From assembly GCA_963169105.1 (NCBI GenBank), contig OY720632.1, forward strand, positions 60,731,136 to 60,795,135: a DNA stretch of 64,000 nt, written 5' to 3'. Within the stretch, counting starts at the first letter, position 1; each line of letters begins with the position of its first letter. Source of the DNA: Ceriagrion tenellum. Lineage: Eukaryota; Arthropoda; Insecta; Odonata; Coenagrionidae. The notes below the pieces were generated by a model, which was not told the origin of the DNA, did no database searches, and saw only the letters and a program-made list of their open reading frames with translations. Below are positions 11,443 through 24,467 of the stretch, piece after piece. The position numbers were made by a program, and so were the translations under genes.

Positions 11443-14400
11443 ATGATATTACTTTTCTTCCTCATCGTCCATGGAGCAGCCTCCTCGTCAGTCACAGAAA
11501 ACAGCTGTGCGGCTTATTCATCCTCAAGTCGACAGGTGAACTTACAGATCAACAGTAAGAGGGACCAAGATGGAGAATGGCTGACAACATTCAAAGCTTT
11601 GAAATCAGATGGTAGTACAGACAATTTCGTGGTGGACGTGACGCAGACCGTTTACGACTGTGTCGGAGGCCAAGCCGTTCAGATTAAAGGAGTACTCCAT
11701 GGTGAGATCTTAAAATTGTAGATTAGGTGTTCGTAATTTTGCCACAAATGTTTTACGTATTATCCTTCTCGAACATGTTTTGGTGCAATTTCTAAACATG
11801 ATTAGCTGTGATGATAATTTGTCCACTCAAGTTGTGATTGAGAGCACATCGCCGAGCAAGGCACTCCTACGCCTACAACAATGTTTTTATTCGATTTTTA
11901 TAATAATTTTTTAAATTGAATGCAAGAGATACAGTGAGAATTTCCTCTATAATTTAATAGTTAGACTTTACGCCAAATACTAAATGCAAAATAATTACTA
12001 AATGTTGCGCTAATGTTTACCAAATATTTAACATAAAAGAAGGAAATTCTTTGCTTACCCATTTTTTATTATCAGCACGATAATTTGTTTAGAAAATAGG
12101 GGCATTAAATATACGGATTTTAGTAAATAGCGATTACGAGCAATCCGCTGGATTCGTCGGACATAAAAACCTCGGACCTCACAGTATTTTCCAAGTTGTT
12201 GAACATAATTTCAGTATCCAATTCAACTATTTTTCCCGCGTATTTATGTAAAAGCCATCGGCGTAAAAAATTCAATTAATAGATTTCTTTATGAATATGA
12301 AACACTGGTTACCATACGACGTCGTGTGACCAAACAACAGGCACGTAAAATAGAACTGTGACTTGAAATAGTAGGGACATTTCTCTTGCGCTGCAAGCCA
12401 TAGAATGTCGATTTTGCTGCTCAAAAGCGACTTATGTCACGCAGTGGGCTGAAATATAAAATAATACTGGCCAATATTTATTTTATTTACATGTATAATT
12501 TCAGCTACCAAGGCTTTTACTTCACTGCAGGCAAGTTTGGAGTTAAGAATAAATTATTCACTTCACTGCCAGTTATTCGCGAAAAATTTTAAGTAGTTTA
12601 TTTTACATTTGACCAGTTTGATAGTTACATATGAATAATTATGACACAAAATGGAAAAGTCCGCATGTATTGAAAGTTTAAGCATTATTTGGATGTTTTT
12701 TTCTAATTCTTAATAAACAGTATACTGCATTATTTTCTTAGAGTTTAAATAGGAAGTGAGGAAGGAAGATTTTATATTATTGATGTTGCTTGACGGACAT
12801 AATAAGGTCAAATTGAAGAGTTAAGTCTCTACTACAATCAGATTAAACTCACTCCAACTCGCCCCCCATCCGCTATAGTCCTGCTTTGTAGGAGAGTTTC
12901 GGATTTTTTAAAGCTAATCGAATATCGATGAAAACTTCTCATAACTCTGGTTTTTGAACAATCACACTCAGTAAGTCAATACACTATAACCCATTCAAAG
13001 TTTTTTATACAAAGTACCTTACGATGTTTATCTAAAACGATCAAAAGGCAAGACTTATCGAACACACGTGGTGGTTGGTGGCCAGTCTTAGAAGCGGTAG
13101 AGAACGGCAGCTGAGTAATATTTTCTCACTTTTTGGGAAGCTCGAGTTTCCGAAAATTCACAAAGACATACATATTTCGATGGCCATTAACAATTGATTT
13201 ACATTTACGAGTGTATATGACGTCCACCTCTCAAAAAAATAATGCATCGAGTATTGATGGAAATCGTCTGTCCCTGGTCAAAAATACTGTGTAACAAAGG
13301 CGAGGTACATCACTCCGTCACTATTCCATTCCGTTCTATTAAAAGCGATCGTGCCAATTTTATCATTATAATAGTTCTGAATTCATGGATTTTCCCATCA
13401 TTTATATTCCACTTTTGTGGAATCAATAGTGATTTCTGTTTAAAACGACACTTTGTTTTTGTTTTATAATTACATCCACAATAGATATTAGAAATTATTT
13501 TTTCATTTTCCCCCATTCTGACATTTTAAGTTGCGCAAATCTGTTGTTGTAATTGTTAATGCAAAAGCAAGAATGTAATGCCGCGAGTCTTTAGCCTGAA
13601 TTATATATTGTTAAACATTTCAGGCAACAGGAAAACAAACAATTCTTACGACACCATTACTTTCCATCCAAAATGTGGAACCAATGCGGCAATCAGCAAT
13701 GACGGTAAATCAGTGAGTAAAATAAAGTAAGTGTGTGCATTAAATCACTGAGACTTAACTAAGCAGAATTGACATCCTTGATTGGATAATTTAACTATTG
13801 TTAGAAAATGAGATACACATTAGTAATAGCTGCTGTTGATGAAGTTTTTTTGAATCATCATTTAAAACATCATAACTATTTTTTTCAGCGACAAAGACCC
13901 TATAAATGGAGTGGTCCTAACAAACAGACCTCTCAGACGAAACGAAATATTTGAAGTTCGCCTGGACAGGAAACTAACCTTATATCAACACTCTTTGGGC
14001 ATTGGAATAACATCATACACGCCGCAGAATATCCCATTGCCCGATCATATGTGGCATTTAAAGTATGTTCTAGTTTTTATATTTTCCAACCTAATTATTA
14101 GTTCAACGCATTTCCTATACATCAGGGTATAAGAAAAGGTTGCACTAGTTGTAGCTCAATTACTGGCAATACATGCATGAGAGATTTGTTCAGAGCAGCT
14201 CAACATTTTGGATATAATTTTTCTAGTGATTGAGTATTTAGCTGCGCTATCACCCTTGATGTACCCTCCATTATGGCCATGTGTGGTCACCTCAAAGGAA
14301 AAAATTATTTCTTGAGTACCAATCGAATTTTTAAGAAGTTAAAAACTCTACACTTCTATTTCATAACGATGGGTTAATCAATTGTAATCTAAGGCCAAGT

Positions 14401-17400
14401 TGATTTAACTAAAAATATTTCACTCTTTATGAATTAATATTAAGCAATATTTTTTTCGGAAATATGGGCTCTAAACAAGGAAAATGTAGGAGAAAATTTC
14501 CTTAAATTGAGGGAATTCATAAATATGGGTGAAATTATGGAAAATATAACTATGGTTTTTTTATTTATAGAAAGATCTAAGTTTTTATTGTAAAAATTCT
14601 ATAATGAAACAAATCTATGAGTAAGCATTTAGTAGTGTTCGTGAGGAACAATTCTAATGCATATCAGTCAGTGATTCCTCTATGAAGCCCTTATGATTCG
14701 TTTTATTCCAATGTTTTTCAGTAGTGTCGTCGTATTTTAGAAATTTTCTCTCATATTTGAATAATGAACACCAAAATTAATGATTCGCTATGTGAGACGC
14801 TCAAAGTTGGGAAAGAAGTCGTAGTAACGTGAGTAAAATAAGTGACGCGCAAATGTTTTTAGAATTTACCTTAAGTACCAGACATTGGAGCTTTCCCAAT
14901 TCCTAATTTTGCTTCAGATTAGTATTGGATTCATGAAATACTCCAGTAATAGTTGTTTTACTTCCATTGGACTGATCCTCTTTTGAGGTAGTATTCCAAG
15001 CAGTTCAACAAAGTTCTAGAAAAGCAATGTTTAATAAGCGCTTATTTAGAAAACTTTATCACGTGTATACCTGTAGCAGAGAATAGTTTGAACCACAGAA
15101 GAGAACCTAAAACTCAAATTATGCTGACTTTATGTTAATTTCCTTTATGAGATACTTGCTGAATTTGCTATTGAGTGCGAGAGACAGGAAAGGAAATTAA
15201 GTTGAAAAAATATGTCCTTTTCCAATATAATAATATGAAAAACAAAAATTCCTATTCTAATCCAACTACTATATCATCAAATAGAAGCTGAACTGAATAT
15301 CTGATAATTTTTCATGTTTCTATAAGTAAGTAACCCACCATAATTCTGTGAAATTTTATTTTTCAGATCTGGAAACTGGATGTATTATCATACCAAGAGT
15401 CACAAGGATAACAAAGATTTGAAAGTTGATTATGGAAGAGACATATGTACCTTGACGGTATGCTACAAAAACATATTTCAATGGCCTTATTTAAACGATA
15501 AGAATTTCAAGACAATCGGTCAAATTATTTATGGCATAGACTAAGTAGATGAGTAAATACACCACTACCATCTTGATTCAATGTAACTAAGTACAGGATT
15601 TTACTTTTCACTTAAGAAGAATGGAGAACTTGCAGATTTTTTGAAATAAATAGAGGTAATAGAGGATGAGGAATCTGGCCCAACGCAAAAAACCCGAGGC
15701 GTGAGTAACGCTTAGTTTCCGATTTATAAATTCTCAAAATTGTTGAAATGTCAACGGCGCCAAAAACGGGCGAAAAGGTGGGCGCGGTCAGATCGGGCAG
15801 GTCTGACGTCATACCTGTAGTTCAGAGGCCGCAGCGGTGGCAGGCCCGGCGATGTCTCGGCGACTCCGGGCGGCGTCACCGGGGACTAAGGGCAGGAGCG
15901 CTACGCCTATTACGGTGGACTATTCAATGGATTCAAGCACGCATACAGGCTACGCTGCTATCAACGATGGAAATTCCGCTTCCAAAGTAACGGAACCTAA
16001 GCGAAGTTTAACCATATACATTAATTTAAAGTCGCATGTCATCGGCATTGTCAGAAATGCTTCCACTGTAGAGACTGGTTTAGGCTGCTAACGACACAAC
16101 TTTTTTTGAAACCGGAGAGAAACGTGGGAAAGTGTAAGATTGTCTTTCCCATAAGCATGGGTTTGCGATAAAATTGCAACTCTAGGATTTCTTACCACTA
16201 TTTTACCCGTCATTGCATTCATTTTTGTAACGTTTTGAGGAATTGAAACGGGGATCTCGGGAGAGAGAAAGTTAATACATTCCAGTTCATTACAAATGTA
16301 GGGCATGATAACACAGTATTTTCTTTACCTTATTTGATATTACCGTATCGCAACTCTAGGGATTTATTCTTACGTTCACGGCGTAATGGGCATTATTTCA
16401 AATGATATCACATAGGCATGTTAAGTAAAATATGACTCCACAATAAGCGCATTTAATAAAGTTATCACCAGATGTTTTGCATCTGCGCGAACGCTGTTCG
16501 TGTTGGTAACATAATTTACGACCATTTTTGTATGTTGTCGAACATTAAGGTTTTCCGGGTTTTCACCCGCGTTGGTTGATTGCGCAAGGAAAAATATCCA
16601 TGATCCTTCGATCCACGCTTTGCTTACATTAAATACGCCGCTTTAAATGAACCTCTTCACAATCCTCTGCTTTTACATTCATACATGTACTCTCTTTGAA
16701 GGGTTAGTTGAAGATCCAAGTAATGGTTAGAAAGTTAAAAATGATGCAGTGACGGTTGTAAATGTTAGGAATTGGGAATTCTACTTTATTTCTGAGCATA
16801 TAAAACCGAAAAATAAATTACACAGTATGGCCACGATCCTGTTATACACTGGAAACCTGTGCACCCAATGCCTTAACCCACGCCAAAATGGCAAATAATT
16901 ATGCTACGAGCGTAAAACTGATGTTAATTACGCATGAGCAGATGCGTAGACAGTCACCATTAAAATTGCATCGTATTTACACCCAAAATTGCTCCAATGC
17001 ATGAACTCGTGGACGTAAAAAAGCTCCTTTAATGATACGGATAATTTGTCCATGCATCTATCTATCAATGAACTCGTGGACGTAAAAAAGCTCCTTTAAT
17101 GATACGGATAATTTGTCCATGCATCTATCTATCAACGTATACTTGGAAGGAAATGCATCATGTGAACATGTCTTAATGCGACGATTTGAAGAGGAGCCAA
17201 ATTCTCCAGTTACCTACAATTTTTTCGCGAGCCCGGGTCTATGGGAGAACAAGCAGGGATCCTTTTTCTACATCTATCCCCAGTCGCAAAAAAATTAAAT
17301 CTTTGGCGTCACCTCACCTCACCGTAGGTCTCGCGATGTATCCTTGTCAGTCTCTTTGATGATCACAAGGCTAGACTCACACTTTTTCGCCGTTACTTTA

Positions 17401-18574
17401 TGTTCCGTGAATATTTCTCGCTTCACTGTGCATACATTTTTCAATATTTGCTATCGAACGCGTCATATTGAACTATCGATGCCATACTTCCTCATGGAAC
17501 TGCAATAAAATTTTACAATCGAACTTTTCGAAAATATCACATTTCTAAAAATGTCGAAATACTGCAATAGAAATTTTAAACAATTAATATATTAATTTAT
17601 CGGGAAAATCACAGTAAATAATTAACCAAGTGATTTAACAGTTTGTATTTCCGACTGTCTACATGTCGCATCTCATTATAAGTACTCCATCACCACCAGA
17701 ACGTCGACTTTATTGGCAGATTATCTGAGTTGGCACAAATTTCCATGCAGATGAAACACTAATAAATCGTTTAAGTATTGCACACCAAGATACATATATA
17801 CTTTCCGAAACTCAGAAGCAATATTTCAACGAAATATCACGAGGCTAAAGATGAATGAACGGTAAGTGAACGGTGATACTCGCCGAACTATTCGCCGGTA
17901 TCGCGTATGTCTCGTACGGTAGACGGCAGGTGTGATGTCACGCGTATAACTTCCAAAATGGCGCGCAAAAAGCAGCGTTTGAAACGACATAATCTTTTCC
18001 ATTGACTGTAGTTCAATAAATATGGGTCTCTCAGATGAAAGGAAAGAATATGTAGCAAATATTTTTGGTTATCTATATGATGCATCAGTTAAAACAGCTA
18101 TAAAAAAACATTGCAAGTTGTACATTATTATCGTTCTTAACTATTAAAAAAAATAACATTATTCATTATTTACATCAAACACAATTAAGATAATATTCGA
18201 AATAATATATGCAATAGTCCTTAAAAATTTGTATTCTTCAATTTGCAAAAGCAGTTGAAAGATAATTAATTACAATTTAATAATGAGTGGAATTATCAAA
18301 AGTGATATATGAATGCCCCTGGAGACCTCATTGATACTCATTTTAGGCAAAATGTCCGCCTATATTATTGTTTTAATCATGATTTATCATAACTAACTAT
18401 TTTCAGATTGGAGACCGCGTTGGTGTGATGGTAAATAACTTCGGAGTGTTACATTATTTTGTCAACGGGGTTGATCAGGGTCCAGCCGCATCAAATATCC
18501 CAGAAATGGTTTATGGAGCTGTGGAGCTGTACTACAATTCAGCCAAAGTGTCAATTGTTGATCCACCATCATAA
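11443..18574 (+). CDS. Secreted NHR-domain protein, copy 3 (intact, 264 aa)
   Basis: Five exons: 11443-11701, 13624-13726, 13889-14062, 15367-15457 and 18407-18574, all with GT-AG borders and phases 1, 2, 2, 0. Residues 1-16 (MILLFFLIVHGAASSS) look like a signal peptide. Residues 17-87 are an unassigned domain with Cys22 and Cys73. Residues 99-262 form a full NHR: FHPKCG, SNDG, LTNRPLRRNEIFEVRLD, SGNWMYYH, GDRVGVMVNNFGVLH, VNGVDQGPAAS and the closing SIVD. The start is the first ATG after the TATA box; the MVHLK start of some copies is lost here (ACG). There is one possible N-glycosylation site, NNS at 92-94. No RING or membrane segment is seen, unlike Neuralized E3 ligases. A role in extracellular binding is inferred only. 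Intron 4 carries a 2.5-kb insertion. Confidence 0.88.
15623..18125. mobile_element. ~2.5-kb insertion in intron 4 of copy 3, probably a non-autonomous DNA transposon
   Basis: Intron 4 is about 0.5 kb in copies 1, 5 and 6 but about 2.95 kb here. Compared with copy 6, extra sequence starts after CTTA.GAAGAAT and ends before TATTATCG. Its ends are short inverted matches: AGAACTTGCAGATTTTTT on the left, and on the right AACTTGCAATGTTTTTTTT read in reverse. Both end regions also carry a GACRTCAYACCTG-like string. The GC content is higher near 15750-15900. No transposase is recognisable, and a clean target-site duplication could not be fixed. The twin in copy 4 is at 28534-31260. Confidence 0.6.
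17001..17134 (+). repeat. 67-bp direct tandem repeat (two units)
   Basis: Units 17001-17067 and 17068-17134 are identical, each starting ATGAACTCGTGGACG and ending TCTATCTATCA. The matching place in block B (about 30200-30266) has one unit, so this doubling came after the block duplication. Confidence 0.93.
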
Positions 18575-18646
18575 TCTCATGAAGGATTTGTCTTTTCTGC
18601 AGCCTTATGAATTTATTGTATTTATATTCATAACCTGTTGAATGGA

Positions 18647-18652
18647 AATAAA
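18647..18652 (+). terminator. Polyadenylation signal AATAAA, copy 3
   Basis: AATAAA in the conserved GGAAATAAATTGACACA context, 73 nt after the stop codon. Confidence 0.7.
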
Positions 18653-18719
18653 TTGACACATATGATAAATATATGTTTTTGATATTATTTCCCATATTCT
18701 TCCTGTTTTATACTTTTAA

Positions 18720-20760
18720 ATTTTGAAAAATATTATCTTTTTTTATTGATTCATCGAGCTGTAGGAATTGTGTACCTACTATCTCATTCAAAATTCAGTC
18801 TACGCGGTGTTTTCGAAGGTTTCCTTTACCTCCTGCAGTTGAGATTCGCCTATTTTATGCGCGTTTGATTACTTCTGGGGCCCGAATATACTGCAAAAAA
18901 TAGCAAAAACTTTACTCGTACTTTGTGCTCACTAACAGATCCTGAATTTATTTTCTCCCTTGAGAATTAGGAGCTATTATGGCCCACCACCCCGATCCCA
19001 ATTGTATTCGTCGGTTTTAGAATAGGACGGTTTTATACTTTCTATCGGTGTTTTCCTCCGTGAAGAAAATAGCTAGATTTTCCCAATTTCGCTTTTTGAC
19101 ATTATTTATTGTGGTAAGGAGCATTTCAGTCCAGTGCCCGGCATGGTTTGCGTGTGATAAAACTGATAATTGATAAATTCGAGGACAAAATCCACCCCGT
19201 CAAAAGCAGCTCGGAATATTTTCCCAGAAGTGGGAGACAAAAGATGATCTAAAAAGATTGGATTTTTGATTCCGTACAAAATAAAAATATTTAAGATGGA
19301 TTTTAAGTTTATATCTCGGAAAGAGCCGAATAATTCCATGAAGACCAGGAATGATTCGGGTTAAAGTTGGGGAGCGGGACATAATACGTATCTCGGGGAG
19401 GGTGTATACTAACACTTATTATTAGATGCAAGCCACCGGGTCTCCATTTGCTTCTTGTACTACTTGTACACGTCACGAGGGAGATTTTACGAAAATAATA
19501 AATATGACTACAGAAATTGGAACATTCGGGAAGATTAGTCGATTTACTCTTAAATCTGTCGAGGATGAAACCGTTGCGTATGGGTGATGATTATAGATCG
19601 AAATAGACACAGTTTTGCAAAGTATTTAGGGTGCTCTACTCTTGACAGCATCGACTTTGATTGGTCTCTGAGAAGACGATAAAAGATTTTCATGGAAAGT
19701 AAATTTTGGAAGGAATGTATTATGGTAACTGTTTATGTTGTCAGATTTGCAGAATAATTATTTACCCAGAGCGCCACGGGACTTAATGCGAACTTAGCAA
19801 ATGGAAAAATGCGTGATATTAGGGATTTAATGTAGTTGCATAAGCACAATCAATGAAGTTTATACATCAGTAATAGCGACAATTAAAGGGTAATGAAAAA
19901 TCTATTGTGATGCGGTAAAGATGTGATTTTTACGGTAAAAATATCTTTTAATAATTGGTATTACAGGAAAAACATAAAGCGGAGGATTTTGCTCGAAATG
20001 GAGCATTCGCACAGAATGAATGAATAGATATTAGAGATTGAATAGCTATGTCATTCAAAAACGGATGGATCAAAATATGTATAGAGCTTAGATTTGTATC
20101 GGATTTTCAAAAATGATGTCTGAATTTTACTATTGCAAAGTAGGATTGAGAGAAAAATTAACGATAATTTTCGTGGAAATATGAAGAAGACCAATTGCAG
20201 ATAAGTTCGGGTTTGCTTAAGGTGCTAGAGATAACTATATACTATGATTCAAAGAATGAAAGGGGAATGTTACGGTAAAGATGGGTGTTGCTGTAATACA
20301 CGTGGATATAAAAGATGTGCAACTACATACTTAATAATTTACAGTCACGTTAAAATAATCTTTTAACAGTATTAAGTAAAATTTAAGATCCGAATATTTT
20401 ATAACTTACGTATTTTCTCATTGAATTCTTGATTTTATGAACAATAATTTTAACGGAACGAAGAAAATGAACTGAAGCAACGGAGATTTTGGAAATCCTC
20501 AAACCAACAAATACGTTATTAATACAACGATTTCACAATTTTGATCTTTAGCAGATATATATGCTTCGACACGAAGATAGTAAAGAATTTCGTAATCATC
20601 TAAAATGGAAAATTGACGATGAGAAAACAAGTGGAATGGTCTCTGATGGTAGATATTCCATTGTCATGGGATTGACAGTTGTGGTTTTAACCACAAATCA
20701 CACCCAAAATTCCTCCGAATCAATAAATAGAGATCGGTTTGTGATTGACTTATAATTAAA
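18720..20760 (+). repeat. Shared 3'-flank block after copy 3
   Basis: Same family of sequence as 2700-4740 and 31860-33620, with the markers GTCGGTTTTAGAA and CGGAAAGAGCCGAA. No conserved long frame is present except the small one at 20561-20755. Confidence 0.65.
20561..20755 (+). CDS. Small open frame of unknown nature in the 3' flank (64 aa)
   Basis: An open frame MLRHEDSKEFRNHLKWK onward that ends NRDRFVIDL and a stop. A related sequence near 4540-4737 keeps NHLKWK, DDEKT, VSDGR, TTNHTQNSS and SDRFVIDL but has an in-frame TAG after VSDGR. The third flank (33620) breaks off before it. The shared residues suggest a relic of some coding sequence, perhaps of a transposon or an old last exon, because AG precedes it. 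I do not recognise the protein and doubt that it is expressed. Confidence 0.2.
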   Translation: MLRHEDSKEFRNHLKWKIDDEKTSGMVSDGRYSIVMGLTVVVLTTNHTQNSSESINRDRFVIDL

Positions 20761-21166
20761 ATTAATACGAGCGTCTTTTCTCTGTGGAATATCGCCCAAT
20801 TGTGCATTGCGGGTGACTCCTTAAAAGTATCCCTACGTGATAAAATATGCTATTTTCTCGAGATTTCTCCAAAGTATACAACATACTGAGTATTTTCAAT
20901 TTATGTGTCTGGAAAATCATCATAGCGGAGTGGTGGCGGCAACAATTGATTCCACACGCTTGCTGCACCACCAAAACTCACGTTGACAGCGGGTTGCACC
21001 AGTAAGGATCGCGCGATCGAAAAACTGATGTGAAATTCGGCGTCGCCAAAAGTGGCAGAATATCTCACCTGATATAAACAGTGGAAGCTTTGTAAAGACG
21101 TTGCATTGTGATGCTCAGCGATGCAATCAACTATAAAACTGCATATATTAAGAAATGCATTCACAC
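20761..21166. other. Unassigned sequence before the exon 4 relic
   Basis: About 400 bp of mixed composition. The string GTGCATTGCGGGTGACTCC near 20800 also occurs at about 63172, next to the hairpin near the Penelope-like element, so part of this may be a retroelement end. No gene is seen. Confidence 0.35.
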
Positions 21167-21562
21167 GATACACAAGGATAACCAAGTTTTGAAAAATAAT
21201 TATGGAAGAGATATATATGCATTGACGGTATGACTTATGACAATGTGGCTCCCAAAATAAGGCCAATAAAAATTCTTTAGATGATAAAAATTCGAATATC
21301 AAGATATTTCTTTAATATTTGTGAAATAATTTCATGCAAAATGTCAGATCATGTTACATCTTCGACCAATAATTGTAATAATTGTTTATTTTCAGATTGG
21401 AGATCGCGATGGTATGACGGTTAACAACTTCGGAGTGTTACATTTTTTTGTCAACGGCGTTGATCAGGGTCCAGCTGCATCAATATACCAATAATGGTTT
21501 ATGGAGTGGTAGAGATAACTTTTAATGCAGCCACATTATCCATTCTTGATGCGCCATCTTAA
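21167..21562 (+). pseudogene. NHR-domain gene relic: part of exon 4 plus frameshifted exon 5
   Basis: 21167-21227 matches the 3' two-thirds of exon 4 (IHKDNQVLKNNYGRDIYALT) and keeps its donor ACG/GTATGA; the SGNWM half is replaced by unrelated sequence. Exon 5 (21396-21562, acceptor TTTTCAG) reads IGDRDGMTVNNFGVLHFF and VNGVDQGPAAS, then loses one base in AAATATTCCA and runs into TAA. Its length is 167 instead of 168 nt. The conserved AATAAA lies at 21635-21640. No exons 1-3 stand directly upstream. It may be the severed 3' end of copy 2. Confidence 0.85.
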
Positions 21563-21719
21563 TCTCACAAAAGGCTTTGTTATTCTCCAATCTTACGAAT
21601 TATTTGTGTTTAAATTCATAACATGATGAATGGAAATAAATTGAAAAATATGATACATTTTCAAAGGAACTGCTTTTCATATTTTTCTATGACGTATGTC
21701 TCTATGTTTTGAAAAAAAT

Positions 21720-22490
21720 ACCATTTTCAAAACTTTTATCGAGCTGTGAGAATCGGGTACATATTATGACTTTCAAAATTCGATCCATACCATGAACGCG
21801 AACGGCTCCGTGATCAGCTGAAATTGAGATACGCACATTTGCTACATGAATCATGACTACCGGAGCCCCATTATACTGCCACAAATAGCAGAGACTTTAT
21901 ATTTCACTCACTAAGAGATCCTCGCGTCACCTCCTCCCTCGTGAAATCATAGCTAAAAGAGCGCGCCATCCGGAACCCAAGAGAGTCCGTCGGTTTTAGA
22001 ACCCGTGAACCGTTTTGAGCTTTGAGCTGAGTAATTCTATCGATATTTCTTCCGTGACGAAGATAGCTAGATTTTCGAGAGAGTCGACTATTGATATGAT
22101 TCGTTGTGGTAAAGTACATTTTAGTACGACGCAGAGGAGACTATTACTTGAATTCTTTACGTGTGCGAAGGCTGATAAATTATAAATACTAAGCCAAAAT
22201 CCACCTCTAAAAAATTAGATCGGAAATTTTTCATAAGATTGGGAAAAAAAAGATAATATCATAAGATCGCAATTTCGAATTCTCAAGAAATAAAATAATT
22301 TAAGATAAATATTCAATCAAAATCGCGGATCGAGCCAAACACCTCCATTAAGAAGACCTAGGAAGGATTCTGGTTTAGGGTTTGGCGAGGGACACAAAAC
22401 GTATTTCGTGGAGTGAGAATGCTCATATTTTTTTGATAGAGTCAAGCGACTACCAAATCTAGGAACTGAAAAACATCTGTGCTAAATTCA
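21720..22490 (+). repeat. Shared 3'-flank block after the exon 4-5 relic
   Basis: Begins at ATCGAGCTGTG like the other flanks and keeps CTCACTAAGAGATCCTCGCG and GTCGGTTTTAGAACCCGTG. It is more diverged than the copies after genes 3 and 4. It ends near TAGAGTCAAGCGACTACCAAA, a string that recurs at about 34510. Confidence 0.6.
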
Positions 22491-22849
22491 TCGTAAAATA
22501 GTTTTAGTCATTACCGAAGGTCGTAGATAATCTTTTAGTTTTACTAAAATAGCATAATAATTTCTTTCCTGTGCTCAAAATACCGGAGAAGCCTTGAGTA
22601 CGAGCAGTTTTGAGTTGCGAGTGACTTCACATCCCTCTTCAGTATTCGTTGCTCGAAAGCAGTGGCGTCAAAGTCTTGAATATATTCAACACACAATATT
22701 TCTGCATTTGTTCTGCATCCATGTAGGGGACACGATTTAAATCTAAAAGAATTGCAATACTCGACTGACATCCGCCTTCAATCAACTTTATACTTACCTT
22801 GAGTGCAATAAAAAATCAAAATTCCACACAGAATACATCATTTATCAAT

Positions 22850-23795
22850 CGTAAAAACGTAAGAATTGTTGACTGCAGCCCTCCATCTTTCCCTGTCTAG
22901 TCTAGGTCCTTAGTGCCAGGTAGCTCTTCCTATGTAATTTCCTCTTTATTTGGTCCATGAATTCATTCCTGGGTCTACTGCTGGCGATTTTCCTGCAAAT
23001 TTCCCTTCCATTATGTTCTTAACAAACCCATTGTGTCTCAGAGTGTGTCCAATCCATCTTGTTCTTCTTTTCTCTAAGGTGATCCATATGGTCCTTTCCT
23101 GTTCCAACCTTCTGTACACTTCTTTGTTTCTTATTTTGTCCATCTCTTTTATCTTCAGAATTCTCCACGAGCACAAATTTAAGAAGGCTTCTAGTCTGTT
23201 CTGGTCAGCTTTTACAATAGTCCTTGCTTCCGATCTATAGAGTTCCACGCTTCACTCGAATGATCTCACATACTGTTTCCTGGGTTGTATTTCTATCTCC
23301 TTTGGGCAGTACAGTTGTCTTTTTCCCATGAACGCCATCTTAGCGTGGGATAATCTCCGCTTGATGTACTTCTTCCGTCCCACGTGATGGTATATACTTC
23401 AGAGATAGGAGAAGGAATCCACTTGATCTAATTTTTCTCCTCTCATGGTGCCTTCTGCATTCAGCTACTCTCTTCCGCGTACTAGGATTTTCGTCTTCGT
23501 CTTATTAAATTTTCATGCTGTACCCCAGGGAAACTAGATCCATTGCATTTAGCGACCTTCGAAGAACCTCTAATTTCCAGCTATGACTGCGATATTATCT
23601 GCGAAGCGGAGCGTGTTTATTTATTATAAGTTTATCTGTTTTCCGCTCAGTACAATTTCTTGTACAACTTCCTTTAAGGTCAGATATTATAAGTTAATTG
23701 AAATATTACCGTCCATAAATGCACAAAACGCTCAACCTTCTGATACCTGTTCGAGCGACATGAATCAACCGGCTTAGTTCAGCCGCAGCGATCAC
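22850..23795 (-). mobile_element. Non-LTR retrotransposon fragment upstream of copy 4
   Basis: Twin of 9890-10745, and slightly longer because it keeps the RRLEQERTIWITLEKRRTRW part. The catalytic motif at 23585-23614 again reads FADN, so the Asp-to-Asn change came before the block duplication. Confidence 0.8.
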
Positions 23796-24402
23796 ACACG
23801 TCCGCTTCTAAAAGTGGACAGTGGTATACCCGGTCGTTGGTTACTACTGATGCTCAATGAAATTGAGTATTTTTTCCTAAATAATGTGCACTGTATTAAT
23901 TGAGAATACTTGAATCTCCTTATTACATCTATTTAATCTGCTAAGTTAGGACAGGAAAATAGGACGAAAGTAACCCCTAACTATGGTGTCTTATTGAGGA
24001 TAAGTTATAAAAATATCGTGTTCTCTGCCCATTCGTTGAAAATAAACGAAAAAAAGTTGGGGATGATTCTTTAAAGGAATGCATAGGCCTATATGATAAA
24101 TGCTCAGAAGGAATTCATAATTGTGATGATAAGTTAGAAAGTATATAAGCACGAATTCCTGTGCGTGATGGTAAGTTAGAAAAGGATATAAATACGAATT
24201 CGACACAAGGATAAAAAACTATGACGCAAAATGGAAAACTCCGTCAGAATTCCAAGGTTTTTTACGTTCGCAATCAAAGTTCAAGTAATTAATTGTCGTC
24301 ACAATTTCATCGTCCTCGATCCAGTTCTAAAGTCTTGCCATCTCGAGTTGAGAAACGAATCAAAGGACACATTTAGTGAAATTGATAAGTAGAAAATGAA
24401 AG

Positions 24403-24410
24403 TATAAAAG
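24403..24410 (+). promoter_or_regulatory. TATA box of copy 4
   Basis: TATAAAAG followed by CCCGAAAATTAGACTC, 65 nt before the first ATG. Confidence 0.75.
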
Positions 24411-24467
24411 CCCGAAAATTAGACTCTAACTACGAATATTTTGTGCACAGCCAACATAGACGGAGGA

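Larger units (their letters stand above)
9492..20510 (+). repeat. Segmental duplication, block A
   Basis: About 11.0 kb nearly identical to 22520-33620 (block B), in direct orientation with an offset of about 13.0-13.15 kb. Homology starts at GTCGTAGATAATC (9492 and 22520) and fades after GGAAATCCTCAA near 20510 and 33620. It contains a LINE fragment, the promoter, the whole of intact copy 3, a 2.5-kb intron 4 insertion and most of the 3' flank. The limits are estimated by eye. Confidence 0.85.

Noticed and set aside
15748..16091. Overlapping + strand frames (80 and 84 aa), also present at 28659-29002
   Set aside because: They lie in the intron 4 insertion; conservation between the two copies is explained by the recent block duplication, and no family match was seen.
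17888..18085. 65-residue minus-strand frame, also at 31023-31220
   Set aside because: Identical because of the block duplication; part of the right end of the intron insertion, with no domain recognised.
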